From Lachnospiraceae bacterium (lineage in GTDB: Bacteria > Bacillota > Clostridia > Lachnospirales > Lachnospiraceae): 64,000 nt of DNA. The notes under the pieces are model-generated. The model was not told where the DNA came from. It saw only the letters and a program-made list of their open reading frames with translations, and ran no database searches. The position numbers were made by a program, and so were the translations under genes. Shown here piece by piece: positions 43,553 to 51,631 of this stretch; position 1 is the stretch's first letter; each line of letters begins with the position of its first letter. The DNA is taken from NCBI GenBank assembly GCA_021199495.1, contig JAJQHY010000055.1, positions 1-64,000 on the forward strand. The letters run 5' to 3'.

Positions 43553-44044
43553 ATGGAAATCGAACGAAAATTCACCATCAGAAAACTGCCGGATAATCTG
43601 CGCTCCTACCCTAAGGTCCATATCCAGCAGGGTTATCTTTCCACCAATCCGGTGGTCCGCATACGCAAAGAAGACGATCATTATTATCTGACCTATAAAG
43701 GGCAGGGGATGCTGGCAAGAGAAGAGCATAATCTCCCTCTGACCCGCGAAAGCTATGAACACATGCTGCCCAAATGCGACGGCAATATTATCTCCAAGCT
43801 GCGCTATAAAATTCCGTTAGAGCACCCGAAATTCAACGCGGACTGCCCCGCGCCGCCGGATAATTATCACCTTATCATTGAACTGGATGTCTTCGAGCCT
43901 CCCTTTGAGCCGCTCATTATGGCGGAAGTGGAATTCGGCAGCAAAGCTGCCGCAGAGAGCTTCGTTCCGCCGGACTGGTTCCTGGAAGACGTCACTTACA
44001 ACAGCAACTACCATAATTCCGTCATGAGCCAGATGAAATTCTGA
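43553..44044 (+). CDS. CYTH-domain protein (triphosphate tunnel type)
   Basis: This 163-residue protein starts MEIERKFTIRKLP, with the ExExK signature of the CYTH superfamily, and continues with alternating basic and acidic strands (VVRIRKEDDHYYLTYKG, LIIELDVFEPPFEPLIMAEVEF). CYTH proteins bind triphosphates in a beta tunnel and act as triphosphatases or adenylate/thiamine-triphosphate enzymes. ATG 43553 has AAAGGAG at the right distance, so the longer frame from 43463 is rejected. The 3' end converges on malQ with a five-base gap. Confidence 0.88.
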   Translation: MEIERKFTIRKLPDNLRSYPKVHIQQGYLSTNPVVRIRKEDDHYYLTYKGQGMLAREEHNLPLTRESYEHMLPKCDGNIISKLRYKIPLEHPKFNADCPAPPDNYHLIIELDVFEPPFEPLIMAEVEFGSKAAAESFVPPDWFLEDVTYNSNYHNSVMSQMKF

Positions 44045-44049
44045 CGTTA

Positions 44050-45531
44050 CTACTCCCTGTTGCTAAACCTCGTCAGCTTCCGTATCTTACCCGCCAGTTC
44101 TTTCGTAGCCGCGCCCTCCCGCATGCGCCACTTCCAGTTATCGCCCAGCGTGGAGGGTGTATTGATTCTGGCTTCATCGCCCAGATTCAGGTAGTCCTGC
44201 ATGGGAATGACAGCCGTATCAGCCACGCTCATCATGGCCAGTCTGATCAGACGCCACGCCGCTTCCTTCTCCGAATGAATCTCCGCATACTCCCGCACAT
44301 GCTTTCTCGTCTTTGAATCCAGGTCGTGATACCAGCTTCTGGTGGTCTGATTGTCATGCGTACCTGTATAAACCACGCAGTTTCTGTCATAATTGTGCGG
44401 CAGATACTGGTTGCCGGCACCGCTGCCGAAGGCAAACTGCAGTGGTTTCATGCCGGGATATCCTGTCGATTTCACCAGTGCAATGACACTGTCTGTCAGC
44501 ACGCCCAGATCCTCCGCCACAACTTCACGCTTGCCCAGCACTTCCTCCATCCGTACAAACAAAGCTGCGCCCGGTCCCGGCATCCACCTTCCGTTCACTG
44601 CCGTCCCGGCTCCATAGGGAATAGAATAATACTCGTCAAAGCCGCGGAAATGGTCGATTCTGACGATGTCATAAATCTCAAAGCAGTGCCTCATGCGGCT
44701 GATCCACCAGGCATACTGCGTCTTTTTGTGATACTCCCAGTCATAGAGCGGATTGCCCCACAGCTGGCCGGTCTCACTGAAAGCGTCCGGCGGGCAGCCC
44801 GCCACAGCGATCGGATTCCGATCCTCATCGAGCTGAAAAAGCGCCGGATTTGCCCAGGTATCCATGCTGTCAAAAGCCACATAGATCGGCAGGTCTCCTA
44901 CAATGCGGATGCCCTTTGCATTGGCATACGCCTTCAGTCTGCTCCACTGTCTGTCAAACTGGTACTGGAGATATTCATAAAATAAAATATCGTCCGTGTA
45001 TTTTTCCCGGTATTTCTCGATCGCTTCCGGCTTGCGCAGCCGGATATCCTCCTCCCATTCAATCCAGCACTTCCCGCCGTAGGAGTCCTTGATCGCCATA
45101 TAGAGAGCGTAGTCCACCACCCAGTCATAATTGCGGTCGATGAAGGCCAGAAACTCCTCGTCATGCTTAAGCTTTTTCTTTGCCCGCTCAAAAGCCTTTC
45201 TCAAGGCAATAAAACGGGATATGTACATATGCTCATAATCCACATATTCATTGCTGCCGCCCCAGTCAAGTGCTTCGCACTCCTCCTTCGTCAGTACCTT
45301 TTCTTTGATCAAAGCCTCCAGATCAATGAAATAAGGATTCCCCGCGAAGGTGGAGAAGGACTGATAAGGGCTGTCCCCGTAGCCGGTCGGCCCCAGGGGC
45401 AGAATCTGCCAGATGGTCTGTCCCGCGGATTTTAAGAAATCCACAAAGCGATAGGCTTCTTTGGAAAATGTGCCAATGCCGTAGGGACCCGGCAGGCTGG
45501 AAATGGGCATCAGAATTCCGCTTCTGCGCAT
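44050..45531 (-). CDS. malQ: 4-alpha-glucanotransferase, GH77
   Basis: This 493-residue amylomaltase transfers alpha-1,4-glucan segments between maltodextrins in the cytoplasm. GH77 signatures are GYGDSPYQSFSTFAGNPYFI near the start, the nucleophile Asp in IRIDHFRGFDEY (~290), the acid/base Glu in VVAEDLG (~337) and YTGTHDNQTT. Length is normal. It probably handles glycogen or maltodextrin breakdown. Its first bases overlap the end of a short membrane-protein fragment. Confidence 0.95.
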   Translation of the reverse strand: MRRSGILMPISSLPGPYGIGTFSKEAYRFVDFLKSAGQTIWQILPLGPTGYGDSPYQSFSTFAGNPYFIDLEALIKEKVLTKEECEALDWGGSNEYVDYEHMYISRFIALRKAFERAKKKLKHDEEFLAFIDRNYDWVVDYALYMAIKDSYGGKCWIEWEEDIRLRKPEAIEKYREKYTDDILFYEYLQYQFDRQWSRLKAYANAKGIRIVGDLPIYVAFDSMDTWANPALFQLDEDRNPIAVAGCPPDAFSETGQLWGNPLYDWEYHKKTQYAWWISRMRHCFEIYDIVRIDHFRGFDEYYSIPYGAGTAVNGRWMPGPGAALFVRMEEVLGKREVVAEDLGVLTDSVIALVKSTGYPGMKPLQFAFGSGAGNQYLPHNYDRNCVVYTGTHDNQTTRSWYHDLDSKTRKHVREYAEIHSEKEAAWRLIRLAMMSVADTAVIPMQDYLNLGDEARINTPSTLGDNWKWRMREGAATKELAGKIRKLTRFSNRE

Positions 45532-45707
45532 ATTGTTACCTCACTTAATTTTATAATATATACTTTCTGACTTTTTTCGGTCTCTTTACCGCTCTCAAAT
45601 TTTCCCAGACTGTCAAAGTTATCCAGCTGATACCCCGCCACCAGGCAAAAGGAAACAATAAAACCGGTAATCGCGGCAAATACAATCCTCCTACTCCTGC
45701 TGATCAA
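45510..45707 (-). pseudogene. N-terminal remnant of a membrane protein, after GT2 gene
   Basis: A frame starting at TTG 45707 (GGAGG eight bases upstream, inside the end of the GT2 gene) encodes about 65 residues. It begins with basic residues, then one membrane span (IVFAAITGFIVSFCLVAGYQ) and a charged stretch, and stops inside malQ at 45510. The arrangement is that of a translationally coupled gene whose main part has been lost. Large polytopic membrane proteins often follow such GT2 genes, so a decayed copy is likely; a genuine small membrane protein cannot be excluded. Confidence 0.45.
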
Positions 45708-46653
45708 CCTCTTCACCTCCGGAATTTTTTTGCATTTCTCTGAAAACTTCCATATATTTACACTCAAAATTCCGCCGTTCCACACTGCAGGATTCCGACA
45801 AAATCATACCGGAGAAAAAGGACTGCACCGCCGCCAGCATCGTAAAACAGCTGACAATGAGAGTCGGGAATCTGGGCACCAGTCCGGTCCGGAAATATTC
45901 CGCCAGAATCGGCACAAACAATATCACACCGACCGCTGCCAGCAAAAGCCCCAGAATGCCGAAAAACAGAAGCGGCCTGTAGTTTTTAAACAGCTGAAAA
46001 ATCTTAACCAATACCTTTAAACCATCAGAGAAGGTGTTCAGCTTGGACTCCGAACCCTCCGGCCTGTCCCGGTATTCAACCACAACATTTTCCACCTGGA
46101 GGTTATAATTTACCGCATGAATCGTCATTTCCGTCTCAATCTCAAAGCCCTGGGATATCACGGGAAACGTTTTCACAAAACCGTAACTGAAGGCCCTGTA
46201 ACCGGTCATAATATCCCGGATATCGGAATGAAACAGAAAATTAATCGAGCTTCTCACCAAAGAGTTTCCGAAATTATGAAAGGGGCGTTTGTTTTCCTCA
46301 AAGTAAGCCGAGGATAGGCGATCCCCCACCACCATATCCGCGTGTCTTTCCAACACCAGGTCCGTCATCTTTCGGGCAGATTCCAACGGGTAGGTGTCAT
46401 CACCGTCGATCATCAGATAGCACTGTGCTTCCACCTCCCGAAACATCCTGCGGATCACGTTGCCCTTTCCCTGTCTGTACTCATGCCGCACCACCGCGCC
46501 CGCCTTTTTTGCAAGTTCTTCCGTGCGGTCTGTGGAATTGTTGTTATAGACATAGATTACCGCCTCCGGAAGCGCCGCACGGGCGTCACGCACCACTTTT
46601 TCAATTGTCCTCTCCTCGTTATAACATGGAATCAATACAGCAATCTTATCCAT
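45691..46653 (-). CDS. Family 2 glycosyltransferase with membrane anchor
   Basis: This 320-residue enzyme starts MDKIAVLIPCYNEERTIEKV. It has the GT-A fold markers VYNNNSTDRTEELAK and the metal-binding DGDD motif (YLMIDGDDTYP). The C-terminal third has two membrane spans (RPLLFFGILGLLLAAVGVIL and LIVSCFTMLAAVQSFFSGMI). It resembles dolichyl/undecaprenyl-phosphate sugar transferases. ATG 46653 has AGGAGAG upstream. It probably loads a sugar onto a polyprenyl phosphate for cell-surface glycans, but its usual downstream partner appears to be broken. Confidence 0.88.
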   Translation of the reverse strand: MDKIAVLIPCYNEERTIEKVVRDARAALPEAVIYVYNNNSTDRTEELAKKAGAVVRHEYRQGKGNVIRRMFREVEAQCYLMIDGDDTYPLESARKMTDLVLERHADMVVGDRLSSAYFEENKRPFHNFGNSLVRSSINFLFHSDIRDIMTGYRAFSYGFVKTFPVISQGFEIETEMTIHAVNYNLQVENVVVEYRDRPEGSESKLNTFSDGLKVLVKIFQLFKNYRPLLFFGILGLLLAAVGVILFVPILAEYFRTGLVPRFPTLIVSCFTMLAAVQSFFSGMILSESCSVERRNFECKYMEVFREMQKNSGGEEVDQQE

Positions 46654-46760
46654 AGAACTCTCCTGATATGTGTCCAGCTTACACATTGTTCTATCATCTT
46701 TTCCTTCGTACTGACAATCACATCTTCTTTCATTTCATGCTGTTGCACATCCGGATCGCC

Positions 46761-47726
46761 TCACCCCGCAACCTGATGCCTCCACAGCAGGAACACATAA
46801 TACACGATCATACACAGCAGTAAAATCACACCGCTCAGCCGGCCCAGCTCCTTTCTGCGCAGGACACAAAGCCACAGCATGACAGAAATCACGAAAGCAG
46901 CCAGTCCGTCCACATAATAGCTTCCGGAGTAGGGAATGTAATCAATCAGGGAGCTAATCCCCAGCACAAAGAGAATATTGAAAATATTGGTGCCGACGAT
47001 GTTGCCCACTACCATGTCCGTTTTGTGCCTGCGCGCCGCGCTTACGCAGGTAATCAGCGTCGGGAATGAGGTCCCGAAGGCCACCACCGTCAGGGCTACT
47101 GTCCGCTCCCCGATCACAAAGGCCGTGGCAAGGGCACAGACTGCCTCAATGGTAAGCCTTGTACCGGCCAGAAGCAGGAACAGACCAACCAGAAGCCAGA
47201 GTGCAGGTTTTTTTCGATTTCCGGCAGCGTCATTTTCAAAAGTCTGCGCAGACTGCAGCTCCTTTTTGCCTGTCCGGGCGGTCTTAAGCAGGTAAATGAA
47301 ATAAGCCACCATCAGCAGACATAAAATCACGCCGTCCCTGCGTTCCAGATAGCCTTTGGAATAACCAAGCCAGGCCAAAAATCCGGTAATCAGAATCAGA
47401 AAAGGGATTTCAAAATGAACAGTCAGCGCAGGGACGCTCATCCGGTTTATCACGCCGCACAGCCCCAGAATCAGGCAGATATTCAGAATATTGGTGCCCA
47501 GGACATTTCCAACGGCAATGTCTGTCTCACCGGCAAGCGCCGCTCCAATACTGACAAAGGCCTCCGGCGCACTGCTTCCCAGAGCCATCACTGTCAGGCC
47601 AATCACCAGGTCTGATACCCCCAGCCTGTGCGCAATCCGACCGGCACCGTCCACGAAGAAGTCCGCACCCACTAACAGCATGAAAAAGCCGGACAGCAAT
47701 AAAATTGACCACATGACATATTCCAT
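46761..47726 (-). CDS. Calcium/sodium antiporter (CaCA family, YrbG-like)
   Basis: This 321-residue membrane protein has about ten spans and the two inverted alpha repeats of Ca2+/cation exchangers: GLTVMALGSSAPEAFVSIGA with GNVLGTNILNICLILGL, and LTVVAFGTSFPTLITCVSAA with GNIVGTNIFNILFVLGI. It exchanges Ca2+ for Na+ or H+ across the cell membrane. It stands alone, downstream of the tRNA cluster. Confidence 0.93.
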   Translation of the reverse strand: MEYVMWSILLLSGFFMLLVGADFFVDGAGRIAHRLGVSDLVIGLTVMALGSSAPEAFVSIGAALAGETDIAVGNVLGTNILNICLILGLCGVINRMSVPALTVHFEIPFLILITGFLAWLGYSKGYLERRDGVILCLLMVAYFIYLLKTARTGKKELQSAQTFENDAAGNRKKPALWLLVGLFLLLAGTRLTIEAVCALATAFVIGERTVALTVVAFGTSFPTLITCVSAARRHKTDMVVGNIVGTNIFNILFVLGISSLIDYIPYSGSYYVDGLAAFVISVMLWLCVLRRKELGRLSGVILLLCMIVYYVFLLWRHQVAG

Positions 47727-47771
47727 AATCTCTCCCGAAAACCCACGATAAAAACAGAATGATCACAACCC

Positions 47772-47808
47772 AAAAAAGGGCAGCATGATAAGCAGTGCCG
47801 CCCTTTTT
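47772..47808 (-). terminator. Rho-independent terminator of the tRNA cluster
   Basis: On the minus strand AAAAGGGCGGCA pairs with TGCTGCCCTTTT (12 bp, one G-U) around a 10-base loop and runs into a T-tract. It ends the transcript of the four tRNAs. Confidence 0.8.
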
Positions 47809-47877
47809 AAAGTGATTGCGCAAAAATTCAAAAACCCCTGGCCGCCCAGGCGGCAGCTTCCGGCGATCCCATAATCA

Positions 47878-47957
47878 TGCGGGTAACAGGACTTGAACCT
47901 GCACGGTCTCCCACCAGAACCTAAATCTGGCGCGTCTGCCAATTCCGCCATACCCGC
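47878..47957 (-). tRNA. tRNA-Leu (TAG)
   Basis: The cloverleaf has acceptor GCGGGTA/TACCCGC, anticodon stem CCAGA/TCTGG with loop TTTAGGT (anticodon TAG), a long variable arm as expected for Leu, and the T-loop TTCAAGT. The CCA end is not encoded. Last tRNA of a four-gene cluster. Confidence 0.95.
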
Positions 47958-47996
47958 GTGGAGCAGACGCCTACACACCGGTCTGCGCCCGCTAAG

Positions 47997-48068
47997 CTGG
48001 GCCGGCGGGGTTCGAACCCACGAATGCAGGAGTCAAAGTCCTGTGCCTTACCGCTTGGCGACGGCCCA
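47997..48068 (-). tRNA. tRNA-Gln (TTG)
   Basis: Acceptor TGGGCCG/CGGCCCA, anticodon stem CAGGA/TCCTG with loop CTTTGAC (anticodon TTG), T-loop TTCGAAC. CCA is not encoded. Confidence 0.95.
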
Positions 48069-48125
48069 AAATCATTTAAAAAAAAGCTCCACACCAAACC
48101 TTTGCGATCTGATGCGGAGTAAGCA

Positions 48126-48200
48126 GGTGGGTATAGGGATTCGAACCCTAGACCTCCAGAACCACAATCTGGCGCGCTAACCAACTGTGCCACACCCACC
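48126..48200 (-). tRNA. tRNA-His (GTG)
   Basis: Acceptor GTGGGTG pairs with TACCCAC and the extra 5' G pairs with the discriminator C, the hallmark of tRNA-His. Anticodon stem CCAGA/TCTGG with loop TTGTGGT (anticodon GTG). Confidence 0.95.
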
Positions 48201-48226
48201 ATATCACTTCTCTGCCAAAAGCAGAA

Positions 48227-48300
48227 CGTGCCCGAAGGGATTCGAACCCCCGACCCACGGCTTAGAAGGCCGTTGCTCTGTCCAGCTGAGCTACGGGCAC
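48227..48300 (-). tRNA. tRNA-Arg (TCT)
   Basis: Acceptor GTGCCCG/CGGGCAC, anticodon stem ACGGC/GCCGT with loop CTTCTAA (anticodon TCT), T-loop TTCGAAT. First tRNA of the cluster. Confidence 0.95.
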
Positions 48301-48342
48301 ACATGCCGTCCGGCACACTCGTGCCTCAACGACAACAAACTG

Positions 48343-48371
48343 ATTATACATAGAGTGTCGGGGTTTGTCAA
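48343..48371 (-). promoter_or_regulatory. Consensus promoter of the tRNA cluster
   Basis: On the minus strand TTGACA (48366-48371), a 17-base spacer and TATAAT (48343-48348) form a perfect sigma-A promoter about 40 bases before tRNA-Arg. Confidence 0.9.
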
Positions 48372-48390
48372 TGGGTGATTTTGAAAAAAT

Positions 48391-48417
48391 CGGCGCCCCG
48401 ACATCAGCGGGGCGCCG
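48391..48417. terminator. Strong bidirectional terminator after phosphofructokinase
   Basis: CGGCGCCCCG-ACATCAG-CGGGGCGCCG is a perfect 10-bp stem with T-tracts on both sides, just past the stop codon at 48423. It separates the pfk message from the tRNA promoter. Confidence 0.92.
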
Positions 48418-48422
48418 GTTTT

Positions 48423-49664
48423 TTATTTCACCAGCAGCTCTTCCATCACAATGTGACGCGGCAGGCCGTCCACAAAGATCGGAAGCAGTTCGCCCATAAT
48501 CAGAGGTCTCGCATACTTCTCATACGCATCTGTCAGGCCGGTGCCGTCCTCCGTGATCCATTCATCCGGAACCTTGCGCTCCACGTTTGCGATAGCATGA
48601 ATATCGTAAGCGCTGGTGCCGCACTGATAGGGATCATCCCCGTTTCTGTCAAGCGTAATCATCATACCGGTCTTGCCCTCATTGGCGGCCTTCACCGCAT
48701 CAGAGCCGGCCTGGAATGCCTCGTTGATATCGGTCAGGGAAGCCAGGTGCGTTGCCGCTCTCTGCAGCGTGGAAAGCTCCACGGCGCGGGTCTTTAAACC
48801 GGTCTCGGCAGCTACCATATTGGCTAACATCGCCGCGGTACCAGACATCTGCTTGTGACCAAAAGCGTCCACGGCAACCTCCTTACCCAGCTCACATACA
48901 TAGCGGCCGTCCGCCACATGCACGCCCTCGGAAACCGCGATCACCACGCTGCTCTTTACAGCGGCCAGCTCCTTCACCTTCGCCATGAAGGCATCCATGT
49001 CGAAGACTCTCTCCGGCAGGTAAATCGCGTCCGCGCCCGAGCAGTCACTGCCCTTGGCAAGCGCTGCCGCAGCGGTCAGCCAGCCGGCGTTGCGGCCCAT
49101 GATCTCCACGATGCAGACCGTCGGCTTCTCCGCGCCGAAGGACTCGTTGTCACGAATGATTTCCTTTAAACTGGTTGCGATATATTTGGCCGCGGAGCCG
49201 TAGCCCGGGCAATGGTCAGTAATCGGAAGGTCGTTGTCAATGGTCTTGGGCACACCTATGAAACGCTGGGACTTATTATGCGCTGCCGCGTAATCGGACA
49301 ACATCTTGACCGTGTCCATGGAATCATTGCCGCCCGCGTAGAACAGGCACTCGATATCATGCGCCTCCATGATCTCAAACACCTTCTCATACACGTCCTC
49401 ATGCCCCTCGATCTTGGGCATCTTAAAACGGCAGGAGCCTAAGAATGCGGACGGCGTTCTCTTTAAAAGCTCAACGCCGGTCGGGTTGTCCAGGTATTTG
49501 TCCAGATCCACCAGCTTATCCTGCAAAAAGCCCTCAATGCCGTGAATCATGCCGTAAACCTTTCCCACTCCCAGCTTCTTCGCCGCCACATAGACACCGG
49601 CAACGGAGGAGTTGATCACGGCGGTGGGGCCGCCGGACTGTCCAACTACAATATTTCCCTTCAT
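48423..49664 (-). CDS. 6-phosphofructokinase, pyrophosphate-dependent type
   Basis: This 413-residue phosphofructokinase phosphorylates fructose 6-phosphate in glycolysis. The phosphoryl-donor site reads GGNDSMDT, with Asp where ATP enzymes have Gly, and the catalytic motif is PKTIDNDL, with Lys where ATP enzymes have Gly. Both substitutions are marks of pyrophosphate-dependent enzymes. EIMGRNAGW and the N-terminal VGQSGGPTAVIN also match. Donor use is inferred from these residues. It has its own promoter (49738-49766) and terminator. Confidence 0.92.
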   Translation of the reverse strand: MKGNIVVGQSGGPTAVINSSVAGVYVAAKKLGVGKVYGMIHGIEGFLQDKLVDLDKYLDNPTGVELLKRTPSAFLGSCRFKMPKIEGHEDVYEKVFEIMEAHDIECLFYAGGNDSMDTVKMLSDYAAAHNKSQRFIGVPKTIDNDLPITDHCPGYGSAAKYIATSLKEIIRDNESFGAEKPTVCIVEIMGRNAGWLTAAAALAKGSDCSGADAIYLPERVFDMDAFMAKVKELAAVKSSVVIAVSEGVHVADGRYVCELGKEVAVDAFGHKQMSGTAAMLANMVAAETGLKTRAVELSTLQRAATHLASLTDINEAFQAGSDAVKAANEGKTGMMITLDRNGDDPYQCGTSAYDIHAIANVERKVPDEWITEDGTGLTDAYEKYARPLIMGELLPIFVDGLPRHIVMEELLVK

Positions 49665-49737
49665 ATTGTTACTCTCCTTTTTATTTAATGAAACGAACCG
49701 CTCATCCCTGTTTTAAGGCGGCTTGTCACTGCTCCTC

Positions 49738-49766
49738 ATTATAACAAATAAAATCAGCCTGTACAA
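49738..49766 (-). promoter_or_regulatory. Promoter of phosphofructokinase gene
   Basis: On the minus strand TTGTAC (49761-49766), a 17-base spacer and TATAAT (49738-49743) lie about 75 bases before the start codon. Confidence 0.8.
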
Positions 49767-49835
49767 GCCATTTATAGCGCAAAACATCACGTTTCACCGC
49801 CCACTTGTGGAAAACCGGCATGCCTGTCAGACAAA

Positions 49836-49884
49836 GAAACCCTCACGCACCGGACTTTTCATCCGACACGTGGGGGTTTCTCTT
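49836..49884 (-). terminator. Long terminator hairpin of the 54-residue gene
   Basis: GAAACCCTCACG (49836-49847) pairs with CGTGGGGGTTTC (49869-49880), with one or two non-Watson-Crick positions; an inner CGGA/TCCG stem lies in between. On the minus strand a T-rich tail (TTTCTTTGT) follows. It ends about 90 bases past the stop of the small gene. Confidence 0.7.
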
Positions 49885-49974
49885 TGACTGTATGGTTAAA
49901 TATTGAGAACTGTCCTGTTCATACTGGCCGCCGTCTTCATCCCGGCAGTAAAACCAGCCGTTTTCCCGGAAAAA

Positions 49975-50139
49975 TTATTTCCGTAAAGAAAGTCTGCCAA
50001 GCACTCTGGAAAAAAGGTTACTGTAATAGGAAGAAGTGAAGCCTTCACAGTTGTACATCTTCTCCTCGACCATCCAGCCCGGCATATCATACTTGCTGTC
50101 ATTTACATCATAGCTGTTCATTCTATCATAATCGTACAT
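49975..50139 (-). CDS. Small Tyr/Asp-rich protein, 54 residues, function unknown
   Basis: A short gene begins at ATG 50139 with GGAGG eight bases upstream and ends with TAA at 49975. The product starts MYDYDRMNSYDVNDSKYDMP and ends in a basic tail (FSRVLGRLSLRK). The N-terminal half is rich in Tyr, Asp, Asn and Met; the C-terminal third is hydrophobic and basic. It has its own promoter, a structured leader and a strong terminator, so it is probably a real single gene. No family is recognised. Confidence 0.65.
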   Translation of the reverse strand: MYDYDRMNSYDVNDSKYDMPGWMVEEKMYNCEGFTSSYYSNLFSRVLGRLSLRK

Positions 50140-50230
50140 ATTCTTACCTCCTTATATCTGCCATCGGTCTGTCTTTGCATGGAAGACAACCGGTTATCAA
50201 AATTTGCTTTGTTCTTTGTTTTGTAATTTC

Positions 50231-50258
50231 ATTATATTCCAAAAAATATGGAAGTAAA
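50231..50258 (-). promoter_or_regulatory. Promoter of the 54-residue gene
   Basis: On the minus strand TTTACT (50253-50258) and TATAAT (50231-50236) are 16 bases apart. The leader of about 85 bases contains a hairpin between 50159 and 50195 (CGGT...GTCTT pairing with AAGAC...ACCG). Confidence 0.55.
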
Positions 50259-50281
50259 TAGTAGATAAGTTCAAAGTTATA

Positions 50282-50290
50282 TGGTATAAT
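50282..50290 (+). promoter_or_regulatory. Extended -10 promoter of PucR-type regulator gene
   Basis: TGGTATAAT (50282-50290) is an extended -10 element; no good -35 is seen. It lies 50 bases before the regulator start codon, back to back with the promoter of the small gene. Confidence 0.5.
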
Positions 50291-50339
50291 TTGTGCTGTA
50301 AGTACAAAAAATTTTTCAAAAAATCGGGAGGTGTTTTAA

Positions 50340-51530
50340 ATGTCCGTCTCACTAAGACATCTGTGCGCTGATAATAACAATCCCTTCCAGCTTAAGGTCT
50401 GCGCCGGTGAAAACGGCATGACCAATATCGTCAACTGGATCTATATGCTGGAGGATGAATACATCATTTCCTACTTCCACGGGTCAGAGTTAATTGTAAC
50501 CACAGGCCGCCGCCAGTCCGAGCATCCGGAGTGGCTTTTAGAGATTGTCAAAAGTCTTTACAGCCGCCATGTGGCCGGCATGATTGTGAATGTGGGGATG
50601 TACGTCTTTGATATTCCGCAGGCCGTGCTGGATTTCTGCAATGAAAAGGATTTCCCCCTGCTGACCATGCCCTGGGAAATCCACATTACGGAAATGACGC
50701 AGTCTCTGTGCATCACGATTATGAATAAGAAACAGGAGGGGCTGATCCATGACCAGGCCATCCGGGACGCGATCTTAAAGCACGACAATCCGGAAACTTA
50801 TCAGGATATTCTATCCTCCTATTATGATCTGGACGCGGATTTTTTAGTCGTCACGATCTGTTCACGCTTCAAAAAGGGCTCTCAGCCGAACTCGGAAGGT
50901 GATTTCGACCTGCCAGCCTCCATGGAATACTGGCTGGAGACGAGGCTCAGGCGCATGAAACGCCGTCTGGGAACCGCTGAGCTGCATATCGGAATTGTCA
51001 CGCTTGAAAATCTGCAGCTTCTGATCTTAAACCACACCACACCGGAGCTGTCGGAGCATGTGCTGGACGTCATCGTGGATGCCTACAAAGAGGTACTGGC
51101 TACACACGACATTTACATCGGCGTCGGCCAGCAGGTGATGGGAATCCGCAATATGTACAAAAGCTTCCAGCGCGCCACCACTGCCATGAAAATGGCGGTG
51201 CACCGGAAGCAGACGATCATTAATTTCAATGAAATGGGATTTGACAGACTCCTGTTCTCCATCACGGACGAAGATCTGCTCTCCTCCTATGCCGATGACA
51301 TTTTAGGGGAGGTAGAGCAATATGATAAACAGGGACATGAATATATGAAGCTTCTGCGCGCTTACATCCGCAATGACCGGAGTCTCGACGGCACCGCAAA
51401 GGAACTGTTCATTCACCGCAATACCGTCAATTATCAGCTGCAGAAGTTAAAAAAGCTGTTGCATTCGCCGCTGAAGACGGCCGAAGACCTCTTTCCCATA
51501 CAGGTAGCGCTGGCGATCAGAGACATGTAA
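50340..51530 (+). CDS. PucR/CdaR-family transcriptional regulator
   Basis: This 396-residue protein has an N-terminal PucR-type sensor domain (LKVCAGENGMTNIVNWIYML, then VGMYVFDIPQAVLDFCNEKD), a central GGDEF-like CdaR domain and a C-terminal helix-turn-helix (LRAYIRNDRSLDGTAKELFI ... HRNTVNYQLQKLKKLL). GGGAGG lies upstream of the ATG. Relatives control purine, proline or sugar-acid catabolism. Its target is not evident; the only divergent neighbour is the 54-residue gene. Confidence 0.9.
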   Translation: MSVSLRHLCADNNNPFQLKVCAGENGMTNIVNWIYMLEDEYIISYFHGSELIVTTGRRQSEHPEWLLEIVKSLYSRHVAGMIVNVGMYVFDIPQAVLDFCNEKDFPLLTMPWEIHITEMTQSLCITIMNKKQEGLIHDQAIRDAILKHDNPETYQDILSSYYDLDADFLVVTICSRFKKGSQPNSEGDFDLPASMEYWLETRLRRMKRRLGTAELHIGIVTLENLQLLILNHTTPELSEHVLDVIVDAYKEVLATHDIYIGVGQQVMGIRNMYKSFQRATTAMKMAVHRKQTIINFNEMGFDRLLFSITDEDLLSSYADDILGEVEQYDKQGHEYMKLLRAYIRNDRSLDGTAKELFIHRNTVNYQLQKLKKLLHSPLKTAEDLFPIQVALAIRDM

Positions 51531-51614
51531 TACAGAGTACCTGTTCGCAGACGCTCTGAAAGCACTGGCCATGGCGTCGAGTTTACTCGTAAGAACTGGT
51601 CAGGGGGTTCAGAC

Positions 51615-51631
51615 TGACTGAGAATCAGTCA
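51615..51631. terminator. Perfect 7-bp hairpin between convergent genes
   Basis: TGACTGA-GAA-TCAGTCA (51615-51631) lies between the PucR gene and exonuclease III and covers the latter's stop codon. It lacks a T-tract, so termination is only possible, not assured. Confidence 0.35.

Larger units (their letters stand above)
49665..49974. other. Gap between pfk and the 54-residue gene
   Basis: This 310-base stretch holds the ribosome binding site and promoter of the phosphofructokinase gene (49738-49766) and the terminator of the upstream small gene (49836-49884). I see no further coding sequence in it. Confidence 0.7.

Noticed and set aside
47878-48300. tRNA cluster as a prophage or island attachment site
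   Set aside because: No integrase and no repeated tRNA end were seen near it.
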